Made by a program: the position numbers and the translations under genes
Shown: positions 45,805 through 54,868 of the stretch, one piece after another
How the letters are laid out: the number at the start of each line of letters is the position of its first letter
Numbering within the stretch: position 1 is the stretch's first letter
From: Bacteroidales bacterium CF
GTDB taxonomy: Bacteria > Bacteroidota > Bacteroidia > Bacteroidales > UBA932
Reading direction: 5' to 3'
Length of the DNA stretch: 64,000 bases
Assembly (NCBI GenBank): GCA_000473305.1
Contig: CP006772.1
Location: 2,108,001 to 2,172,000 of the forward strand
The notes under the pieces: model-generated
Database searches by the model: none
The model's input: only the letters and a program-made list of their open reading frames with translations
Told to the model about the DNA's origin: nothing

Positions 45805-46878
45805 TTATCTTGTTATTGCGAAAAACCTTGGCAAGGTCTCTTCCGTTGAGAAAGACAGAGTAAATTGCCACTCTAAAGATTGAAGCTTAACTTTCAGGTC
45901 TTTTATATTCTGTATTAAATCTTCGAAAGTTGGTTTATGCTCTTCGTATATCATATCTTCCATCATTTTAGCATAATCATATTCCCATTCGCCGATTATC
46001 TCAGAGGGGGGCATAGGGTCAAGCGTTATTGGATTATGACTGTTATAATTTACACCACCAACGTGGTTAAATTTGCTCCTGTGTGCCACAATTGTTTCAT
46101 ATAAATCCTTATCCTTAATGGCTCTGTCAGCTATTCCAGATCTTTCCAGATAATAAATGTCGTACAAATGTCGGCTTAATCTGTCAACCCTTCGTTTATC
46201 TACTGGTCGATGAAACTCTTCGTGTAGAAGAAATAATTTTTCCAAAAAAGTACGCTCTGCATTAACAGTTGGAATTGAGAATAATGGCTCAGCAAAATTC
46301 TTATCAATGTATACTTCATCGACTAAGGACCCAAATGTTATCATTGAACAAGGTTCATGCAACGCTCTGCAACCGATTTCAACCTGCACTCGAGGCAACA
46401 TATACTCTGAAGGCTTAGCTATGACATTTGGATAGAAAATTTCTATAATGCGTGGATCCTGATCGCTGTCCTTTACTTCAACAATACTAAATTTTAGGTC
46501 TTTGACTCCCCTTGCTTCGAATCCCACTTTCAAATTATCGAAAAATTCCCCCGCAACATAGACTCCTGCCTGCTTCCTTACATTTGTTATCTCCTTTTTT
46601 GACCATTCCTTTTGAGGCTTTAGAAAGAACTCCTTGTCAATAGCCAAATCAATATCTTCCGAAAACCGATGTATTAACTTCCATGCTTTGCTCAGAGAAG
46701 TGCCACCCTTAAAAACCATATGTTTGGCAATTTCCATTTGAAAAATGACTTCGAGCGTTCTACTCACCCACCAGTCTTTCTCTACTGCAAAGGAGCTCAT
46801 CCCCTTTGCTGCGGCAATAGCTTGAAAAATGGCTATTTTCTCTTCTTTATCGATATTATAGAAATTAATTTTCTCCAT
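45805..46878 (-). CDS. AbiEii/AbiGii nucleotidyltransferase toxin (pair 1)
   Basis: 357 aa. The nucleotidyltransferase signature GGTSLSKAW followed by RFSEDIDLAI (GS/GG-x-S ... DxD) and later RVQVEIGCRAL match AbiEii-type toxins of type IV toxin-antitoxin or abortive-infection systems, thought to modify tRNA or another host RNA. Its start overlaps the antitoxin-like gene by 14 nt. Bounded by same-direction family-A copies A2 (3' side) and A3. Its 3' end is duplicated at 48853-48888. Confidence 0.9.
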   Translation of the reverse strand: MEKINFYNIDKEEKIAIFQAIAAAKGMSSFAVEKDWWVSRTLEVIFQMEIAKHMVFKGGTSLSKAWKLIHRFSEDIDLAIDKEFFLKPQKEWSKKEITNVRKQAGVYVAGEFFDNLKVGFEARGVKDLKFSIVEVKDSDQDPRIIEIFYPNVIAKPSEYMLPRVQVEIGCRALHEPCSMITFGSLVDEVYIDKNFAEPLFSIPTVNAERTFLEKLFLLHEEFHRPVDKRRVDRLSRHLYDIYYLERSGIADRAIKDKDLYETIVAHRSKFNHVGGVNYNSHNPITLDPMPPSEIIGEWEYDYAKMMEDMIYEEHKPTFEDLIQNIKDLKVKLQSLEWQFTLSFSTEETLPRFFAITR

Positions 46879-47470
46879 ATCCCAACGCCTTTTTCATTAT
46901 TTTTTGTATCCAAACAGGTGCCAGTGCGATATCATGCTTTAAATCACTTTTTTCTTCTCTTTTCAGTAAGTCTATGATCTTTTTTTCCTCTTCTTCACTC
47001 ATTTTTCCATTACCAATTTCCTTAAGCGCCTGTATAACCAGACGGCTTATTTTTCCTTTTGCCAACAGGTTTTTAGGAGTGGTTTTCTTAAGCTTAATTT
47101 TTCTTTTTCCTACTTTAATCTCTCGTGGCGAGCCATCGGTAAGTAAAACTATATTCACCGGGACTTGTGTGCTTAATCCCAAAGAATTCAATGCATAGCT
47201 TCCGGTTGGAAGAGTTCTTATCCGGTCCCTTTTAGCAATGGCTTCGGCTACTTCCTCTGCTGATGGAATAAGGACACCAATGAGACTACTTTCTTTTGGG
47301 CGTACATAAATACCCTGAGCGATTCTGGTTATAATCCCTTCTTTCTCTAGCCTGAATAATGATAGTCGCACTGCCTCCGAAGATCCAAACTCACTAAAAT
47401 CCGCAGGAAATAATAACTCCCCTTTAGGAAGTGATTCAATATGTTTTAATATTTGGTCTTCTATACTCAT
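46865..47470 (-). CDS. DUF6088/AbiEi-like antitoxin (pair 1)
   Basis: 201 aa. N-terminal winged HTH (SIEDQILKHIESLPKGELLF, GSSEAVRLSLFRLEKEGIITRIAQGIYVRP) followed by an AbiEi-like domain (TGSYALNSLGLSTQVPVNIVLLTDGSPREIKVGKR split by loops). It would repress the operon and counter the AbiEii toxin encoded downstream with a 14-nt overlap. Type IV antitoxins of this sort do not need to bind the toxin. Confidence 0.87.
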   Translation of the reverse strand: MSIEDQILKHIESLPKGELLFPADFSEFGSSEAVRLSLFRLEKEGIITRIAQGIYVRPKESSLIGVLIPSAEEVAEAIAKRDRIRTLPTGSYALNSLGLSTQVPVNIVLLTDGSPREIKVGKRKIKLKKTTPKNLLAKGKISRLVIQALKEIGNGKMSEEEEKKIIDLLKREEKSDLKHDIALAPVWIQKIMKKALGYGEN

Positions 47471-47591
47471 AGTCGCTAATTTTGTAACAAATATAGCATA
47501 TTTTTGTTACATGGTTGCTTTTGTTGTAACAATTTTATTCATTATTTGTTACAAGTTAAGTGTTTTTCTGCATCATATCCATTCTCTGGAT

Positions 47592-47790
47592 AGTCCATCC
47601 TCAGTCGCATTGAAGTCATAAGCCTTAAAGACACTGATTTTTCTTAACGCCGTTTCTTGCGGGTTTTCAGGGTGCTCCGGAACGCCTCCCTTCGGTCGTT
47701 GAACGGTCCTCGCACTTTTTCCTGAAAACCACGCTGCGAAATCGGCTAAAAAATCAAGGTCTTTTTCGGCCTTATGTCTTCAATTGCTCT
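47592..47790. repeat. repeat family A, copy A3
   Basis: From GTCCATCCTCAGTCGCATTG to CTTATGTCTTCAATTGCTCT; same orientation as A2 and A4. Both outermost arms are lost. Lies between the AbiE pair and the lipoprotein gene. Confidence 0.88.
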
Positions 47791-47903
47791 AAAATCCCCT
47801 TAAACTAAAATATTTTATACTGGTCTATTAAACAATTATATAGTTGACAAATTCATATAAAATATTTATTTTAGTACCCGAATTACATATAAATGATTTC
47901 GTC

Positions 47904-48515
47904 ATGAAAGATTTATTGGTTGTTCCGTTTGTATTCTTATTCCTGCTTGTTGCATGTTCAAAGAATAGCATTGATGGTCCGGCTTTACCTGAGGATTCCG
48001 TTATAAAACCGATTCCGAGGACTGAAACCGTAAATACCATTCTACTCCTTAAAATAGATTACCTGACATACAAGTTCGAAGGAGGGGCTGAAAAGTTCAT
48101 TAGTGGTGGCCTTGCCAATTCTGATTCGATACCAATCGGGATAGTCTATAAATCTCCGAGTGATCTTGGACGTATATCACTTTTTTATAAGCCTACCAAT
48201 GATTTATTGTTTGATGGCATTATGTTATGGGCGTCATCTGGTGTTAAAGGATTAATAGTACCGGCGAAATTTAATGTTCCTGAAACATATTTTAAGACAA
48301 TCATTGAGCCTGCACTGCCTGATGATTCAAGATTTCAGAAAATCTTTCCTGATACTGATTTTAACTATTCTAAACTCTGGAAATCAATTTCTAATTTGTG
48401 TATAGTCACAGAATATCTTCAGTGTAATAAGAAAATCGGGCTTTTACTTTACATGCCTAGTGTTGGGGTGGGAGACCCACATGACTGGGATTGGTTTGTG
48501 ATTATGAGTAAATAA
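47904..48515 (+). CDS. lipoprotein of unknown function
   Basis: 203 aa. Start at 47904 gives a clean lipoprotein signal (MKDLLVVPFVFLFLLVACS, Cys18). The mature part is beta-rich and Pro/Asp-rich and ends in GVGDPHDWDWFVIMSK. No family recognised. It is a lone cassette between repeat copies A3 and A4, in an island of defence genes, but nothing in the sequence itself indicates a defence function. Confidence 0.65.
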   Translation: MKDLLVVPFVFLFLLVACSKNSIDGPALPEDSVIKPIPRTETVNTILLLKIDYLTYKFEGGAEKFISGGLANSDSIPIGIVYKSPSDLGRISLFYKPTNDLLFDGIMLWASSGVKGLIVPAKFNVPETYFKTIIEPALPDDSRFQKIFPDTDFNYSKLWKSISNLCIVTEYLQCNKKIGLLLYMPSVGVGDPHDWDWFVIMSK

Positions 48516-48533
48516 TTTTCCTGCTTTTCTCGA

Positions 48534-48835
48534 TAGCCGTTGTTTACTGTGGAAAAATACCGTCTCAGGGCTGTCCATCCTCAGTTGCATTGAAGTCATA
48601 AGCCTCAAAGACACTGTTTTTTCTTAACGCCGTTTCTTGCGGGTTTTCAGGGTGCTCCGGAACGCCTCCCTTCGGTCGTTGAACGGTCCTCGCACTTTTT
48701 CCTGAAAACCACTCTTCGAAATCGGCTAAAAAACCAAGGTCTTTTTCGGCCTTATGTCTTCAATTGCTCTCTTACATCCCATTTCCGGCTGAAATGTCCT
48801 GACCCGGTATTTTTCAACTAATTTGTAAGCGGCTA
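48534..48835. repeat. repeat family A, fullest copy A4 (302-nt long palindrome)
   Basis: Nested dyad: outer TAGCCG / CGGCTA, GAAAAATACCG / CGGTATTTTTC, TCAGG / CCTGA, then ATTGAAGTCATAAG / CTTATGTCTTCAAT, then GGTTTTCAGGGTGC / GCACTTTTTCCTGAAAACC, with a central loop. No coding potential. Could be a MITE-like element or a large folded RNA. Confidence 0.85.
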
Positions 48836-48852
48836 CTGAGGGTTTGTACAGA

Positions 48853-48888
48853 TTATCTTGGGATTGCGAAAAACTTTGGCAAAGGCAT
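48853..48888 (-). pseudogene. 3' remnant of an AbiEii gene
   Basis: On the minus strand it reads LPKFFAIPR-stop, against LPRFFAITR-stop at the end of the intact AbiEii gene at 45805. The non-coding bases beyond the stop up to the family-A arm also match. Only about ten codons survive before the tracrRNA terminator. Confidence 0.7.
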
Positions 48889-48892
48889 TCTT

Positions 48893-48981
48893 AATAAAAA
48901 AGCCCCCGTTAAGGACGAGGGCAACCTAAATGTTTTCACAACGGAATAATCCTTATTGTGATTTGCTTTCAAAATTTGAAG
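48893..48981 (-). ncRNA. tracrRNA
   Basis: Minus-strand RNA. A 22-nt stretch (48956-48977) is a perfect complement to the crRNA side of the CRISPR repeat (TTGTGATTTGCTTTCAAAAT plus TT on the plus strand). It is followed by AAGGATTATTCCGTTGTGAA (nexus-like hairpin) and a terminator GCCCTCGT / ACGGGGGC with T-run. A TATATTCG just upstream of the 5' end is a weak -7 element. Ends defined by eye. Lies between repeat A4 and cas9, antisense to cas9. Confidence 0.87.
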
Positions 48982-49085
48982 CGAATATATCAAATTTTTT
49001 GGAAGAAAAATAATATTTTAAAAATATTTGGAAATGTGCATTATATTTAGTTGATTTGGAGTACATTAATCATTACTAAAAATAC

Positions 49086-52000
49086 ATGAAACGCGTTTTA
49101 GGCTTAGATCTAGGGACAAACTCTATTGGTTGGGCATTGATAGAGCAAGACTGTGATGCTAAACAAAGCAATATTCTGGGAATGGGAAGCCGGATAATTC
49201 CAATGTCGCAGGACATATTGGGAGAATTCGGAAAGGGTAACTCTGTTTCACAAACTTCAGAAAGAACTGCTTATAGAAGCACTCGACGCCTTCGAGAAAG
49301 ATTTTTATTGAGAAGAGAGCGGTTACATAGAGTATTAAACATTCTGGACTTTTTACCTACGCACTATGCTTCACAGATAGATTTTAAAAAAAGATTGGGT
49401 AAATTCAAGGAGAATAAGGAGCCTAAAATTGCATATGATAACAAATCTTTCTTGTTTCTAGACTCTTTTAATGAGATGCTCAAAGATTTTGAACAAGAGC
49501 AACCTAATATGCTTATTAATGAAAAAGGAGAGAAAAAGCTTATCCCATATGATTGGACTCTGTATTACTTACGTAAAAAAGCGCTTAGAGAAAAAATATC
49601 AAAAGAAGAGCTTTCCTGGATTATTCTAAACTTCAATCAGAAGCGAGGCTATTACCAATTACGGGGAGAAGATGAAGAGGAAAATCCAAGTAAACTTGTT
49701 GAGTTTCATTCCCTAACAGTTGTTGATGTGGTCCCTGACGAGCCCATAAAAGGCAAACTAGAGACTTGGTACTCAATCATATTAGATAATGGGTGGGTGT
49801 ACAGGAGGTCCAGTAAAACAGAATTATACGATTGGAAAGACAAAATAAAGGAATTTATTGTCACAACTGATCTCAATTATGATGGAACAGTCAAAACCGA
49901 CAAAGAAGGTAATGTAAAACGAAGCTTTCGTGCCCCAAGTGAAACAGACTGGACTCTAATCAAAAAGAAAACCGAATATGAGATCGAACAATCTTCAAAA
50001 ACAATAGGTGAGTATATCTATAATACACTACTCAAGTATCCCGAACAAAAAATCAGAGGCAAACTAATTCGTACAATTGAAAGAAAATATTACAAAGAAG
50101 AATTAAAGCAAATACTTCTTAAGCAGACCGAATTTCACAATGAACTAAAAGACGACTCACTTTATTATGACTGTTTAAGAGAGTTGTATAGAAACAATGA
50201 GTCACATCAACTCTTCTTAGAAAAAAAGAATTTTGCCCAGTTATTCATTGAGGACATCATCTTTTACCAACGTCCTCTTAGAAGCCAAAAATCTTTAATC
50301 AGTAATTGCCCTTTGGAATTTTATAAATTCAAAGATTCTGTTGGCAACGAGAAAGTTCAACATTTAAAGGCTATTCCAAAATCCAATCCATTTTACCAAG
50401 AGTTTCGTATTTGGCAATGGATATCAAATCTATCCATATATAGTAAACTCGATGACAGCAACTTTACCTCACACTTTTTTGACAGCACAGACGACTGGGA
50501 AAGTTTGTTTGAAATGCTAAATGGAAGAAAAGAGATTGAGCAAAAACAACTGCTTAAGTTTCTCTTGGAAAAGAAAGGGTTTAAAGGCAAATCTCTTTCC
50601 TCAGAAATTGAAAAGTATCGTTGGAATTATGTTGAAGACAAAAAATATCCGTGTAATGAAACTCGCTCTTTAATACAATCACGACTAGATAAAGTAGCCA
50701 ATTTACCTGAATCATTTTTGACAAGGCATGTTGAACAAGAATTATGGCATCTGATATACTCCGTTACAGACAAGATTGAATTTGAAAAAGCATTAGATAC
50801 TTTCTCTAAAAAATATAAGATAGACACACCTACATTTGTTGATGCTTTTAAAAAGTGTCCCCCATTTAAAAGTGAATATGGCTCATTTTCAGAAAAAGCA
50901 ATAAAGAAACTATTGCCTCTAATGAGAACTGGGAAATATTGGGATTTGGACAATATTGACAAGGCAACTAAACAAAGAATTGAAAAGATAATTTCTGGTG
51001 AATACGATAAAGATATTAGAGATCGAGTAAGAGAGAAAGCAATCAATTTATTATCTGAAACAGATTTTAACAGGCTACAACTATGGCTTGCTCAATACAT
51101 TGTATACGACCGCCATTCTGAAGCAACCTCACTGGACAAATGGGAGACAATTGATGACATCGTCACTTATTTACACTCTTTCAAACAACACTCGTTAAGA
51201 AACCCAATAGTTGAACAGGTTATCACAGAGACTATAAGGGTAGTTAAAGATATTTGGTCTAATTACGGCAATGGATCTAAAGACTACTTCAATGAAATTC
51301 ATGTTGAATTAGGCCGAGAGATGAAGTTACCTGCTGAAGAGAGAAAGAGGATTCAGGAAAAAAACAGTCAAAACGAAGACACCAATCTCCGCATTAAGGC
51401 ATTGTTGTCAGAGATGCAAAACGATCCAAATGTAGAAAATGTGCGCCCATACTCTCCTGTACAGCAAGAAATTCTAAAAATTTACGAAGAGGGTGTGTTA
51501 AATTCAAATATTGAAATTGCTGATGATATATTGAAAATTAGCAAAACAGCACAACCATCATCCTCAGATTTGAAGCGTTACAAGTTATGGCTTGAGCAAA
51601 AATATCAATCACCATATACTGGAGAGATTATCCCTTTGAATAAGCTTTTTACCCCTGAATATGAAATCGAACATATTATTCCTCAAAGTAGGTATTTTGA
51701 TGATAGCTATAACAACAAAGTAATTTGTGAATCGGCTGTAAACAAACTTAAAGACAACAGCCTTGGATATGAATTTATTAAGGGATACAATGGCCAGATA
51801 GTAGAATGTGGGTTTGGGAAAAAAGTCAAGATTTTTAGCATAGATGAATATGAAGACTTTGTTCAGAAAAATTATGCCAACAATCGTAGTAAAGCCAGCA
51901 GACTGATGATGGCCGATATACCTGAAAAGATGATTGAACGCCAACTTAACGACACAAGATACATAAGCAAGTACATCTCCAATATACTATCAAATATTGT

Positions 52001-53432
52001 TCGATCGGAGTCAAATGACGATGGCGTCAATTCAAAGAATCTAATATCGGTAAATGGTAAAATCACAACTGTATTAAAAAAAGACTGGGGGATGAATGAT
52101 ATATGGAATGATTTGATTTTACCACGTTTTATCAGAATGAATCAAATCACAGATTCAGATTCATTTACAACTTGGAATGAAAGATTCCAAAAGTTTATTC
52201 CGACTGTCCCTATTGAGCTATCAAAAAACTTCTCTGCAAAAAGAATAGACCATCGTCATCACGCAATGGATGCTTTAGTAATAGCTTGCGCTACCCGAGA
52301 CCACGTGAATTTGCTGAACAATTTATACGCAAAGTCTTCAGCCAGATATGATTTAAATAGGAAACTGAGAATTTTTGAAAAGACTACATATAAAGATATT
52401 AAAACAGGACAAATAATTGAGAGGGAGATTCCCAAAGCATTTTTAAAACCTTGGCAAAACTTTACAACCGACGCCAAAGATGCTATTGAATCAATAATCG
52501 TTAGCTACAAACAGAGCCTTCGCGTAATCAATAAATCAACAAATTATTACCAAAAATGGGTTGAAAAAGACGGAATTGTTAAAAAAGAGAAAATTAAACA
52601 AGAGGGGAAAAATTGGGCAATAAGGAAACCTTTGCATAAAGACACTGTTTCAGGATTAGTTCAACTGTCCTGGGTAAAAGTCCCAAAAGGAAAGGTAATG
52701 ACCGCCACTCGAAAAAGTTTAGATTCATCTTTTGACTTAAAGACAATTGCCACAATAACTGACACCGGAATACAGAAAATATTGATAAAATATCTTGAAA
52801 GTAAAGGCAACAACCCGGAAAGCGCATTTTCACCTGAGGGTATAGAGGATTTTAACAATAACATCCATTTATACAATGATGGCAAGAAACATCGTCCAAT
52901 TACAAAAGTACGCCTTTATGAAATAGGCAGTAAATTCCCTCTAGGAGAAAAAGGCAATAAAAATGCGAAGTATGTTGAAGCAGCAAAAGGCACCAACCTA
53001 TTTTTTGCTGTTTATGCAAACAACAAAGGTGAACGCAGTTTTGAAACTATCCCACTCAATTTAGTTATAGACAGGTTAAAACTAGGGCTAAGTGCTGTCC
53101 CTGAAACAAATGAAAAGGGAGACAATCTTCTTTTCCATCTCTCACCCAACGATTTAGTTTATGTTCCTTCTGAAGATGAAATGGAGAATCTTAAACTTAT
53201 TAATTTAGAGCACATATCAAAAGACCAACTTAACCGTATTTACAAAATGGTAAGTTCTACAAGTAATAGGTGCTTCTTTATTAAAAGTGAAATTGCTTTA
53301 TCAATAGTGAATAAGATAGAATATTCTCCACTTAATAAAATGGAGAAGAGCATCGAAGGTATTATGATTAAGGATGTGTGTTTAAAACTACAAGTTAACA
53401 GAATAGGTAATTTAGAAAGGTACTTCTCTTAA
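49086..53432 (+). CDS. cas9: Cas9 endonuclease, type II-C
   Basis: 1448 aa RNA-guided DNA nuclease. RuvC-I is VLGLDLGTNSIGWAL (Asp8), the Arg-rich bridge helix is YRSTRRLRERFLLRRERLHR, RuvC-II is IHVELGREM (Glu741), HNH is YEIEHIIPQSRYFDDSYNNK (His863), and RuvC-III is DHRHHAMDALVIA (His1058-1059, Asp1062). All catalytic residues are present, so it should be active. Size suits the large Bacteroidota II-C branch. The cas9-cas1-cas2 order with no csn2 or cas4 defines II-C. Start ATG at 49086; tracrRNA lies divergently upstream. Confidence 0.98.
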   Translation: MKRVLGLDLGTNSIGWALIEQDCDAKQSNILGMGSRIIPMSQDILGEFGKGNSVSQTSERTAYRSTRRLRERFLLRRERLHRVLNILDFLPTHYASQIDFKKRLGKFKENKEPKIAYDNKSFLFLDSFNEMLKDFEQEQPNMLINEKGEKKLIPYDWTLYYLRKKALREKISKEELSWIILNFNQKRGYYQLRGEDEEENPSKLVEFHSLTVVDVVPDEPIKGKLETWYSIILDNGWVYRRSSKTELYDWKDKIKEFIVTTDLNYDGTVKTDKEGNVKRSFRAPSETDWTLIKKKTEYEIEQSSKTIGEYIYNTLLKYPEQKIRGKLIRTIERKYYKEELKQILLKQTEFHNELKDDSLYYDCLRELYRNNESHQLFLEKKNFAQLFIEDIIFYQRPLRSQKSLISNCPLEFYKFKDSVGNEKVQHLKAIPKSNPFYQEFRIWQWISNLSIYSKLDDSNFTSHFFDSTDDWESLFEMLNGRKEIEQKQLLKFLLEKKGFKGKSLSSEIEKYRWNYVEDKKYPCNETRSLIQSRLDKVANLPESFLTRHVEQELWHLIYSVTDKIEFEKALDTFSKKYKIDTPTFVDAFKKCPPFKSEYGSFSEKAIKKLLPLMRTGKYWDLDNIDKATKQRIEKIISGEYDKDIRDRVREKAINLLSETDFNRLQLWLAQYIVYDRHSEATSLDKWETIDDIVTYLHSFKQHSLRNPIVEQVITETIRVVKDIWSNYGNGSKDYFNEIHVELGREMKLPAEERKRIQEKNSQNEDTNLRIKALLSEMQNDPNVENVRPYSPVQQEILKIYEEGVLNSNIEIADDILKISKTAQPSSSDLKRYKLWLEQKYQSPYTGEIIPLNKLFTPEYEIEHIIPQSRYFDDSYNNKVICESAVNKLKDNSLGYEFIKGYNGQIVECGFGKKVKIFSIDEYEDFVQKNYANNRSKASRLMMADIPEKMIERQLNDTRYISKYISNILSNIVRSESNDDGVNSKNLISVNGKITTVLKKDWGMNDIWNDLILPRFIRMNQITDSDSFTTWNERFQKFIPTVPIELSKNFSAKRIDHRHHAMDALVIACATRDHVNLLNNLYAKSSARYDLNRKLRIFEKTTYKDIKTGQIIEREIPKAFLKPWQNFTTDAKDAIESIIVSYKQSLRVINKSTNYYQKWVEKDGIVKKEKIKQEGKNWAIRKPLHKDTVSGLVQLSWVKVPKGKVMTATRKSLDSSFDLKTIATITDTGIQKILIKYLESKGNNPESAFSPEGIEDFNNNIHLYNDGKKHRPITKVRLYEIGSKFPLGEKGNKNAKYVEAAKGTNLFFAVYANNKGERSFETIPLNLVIDRLKLGLSAVPETNEKGDNLLFHLSPNDLVYVPSEDEMENLKLINLEHISKDQLNRIYKMVSSTSNRCFFIKSEIALSIVNKIEYSPLNKMEKSIEGIMIKDVCLKLQVNRIGNLERYFS

Positions 53433-53458
53433 AATAATCATTTCTGTTAAGTCTTATT

Positions 53459-54708
<1,250 letters not shown>

Positions 54709-54766
54709 CAATATGTAGCTATATCAACAGAGCAATCGATGAGAACTTAAATGTTTCTACAAATAA

Positions 54767-54792
54767 AAAACCCACTATAAAAGTGGGTTTTA
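54767..54792 (+). terminator. terminator after cas2
   Basis: AAAACCCACT / AGTGGGTTTT hairpin with T-rich tail, 58 nt past the cas2 stop; it can also end transcripts leaving the array on the minus strand. Confidence 0.85.
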
Positions 54793-54868
54793 TATACAAA
54801 AATAGCAAATTTATTTTATCCAACACACCTTGTCAACCATCTGTATTTAAGCTCATTCAGAGCATCCT
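54793..54868. other. candidate leader-like flank of the CRISPR array
   Basis: AT-rich 76 nt between the cas2 terminator and the first repeat. This side carries the uniform, younger repeat variant, so new spacers are probably inserted here. Confidence 0.55.
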
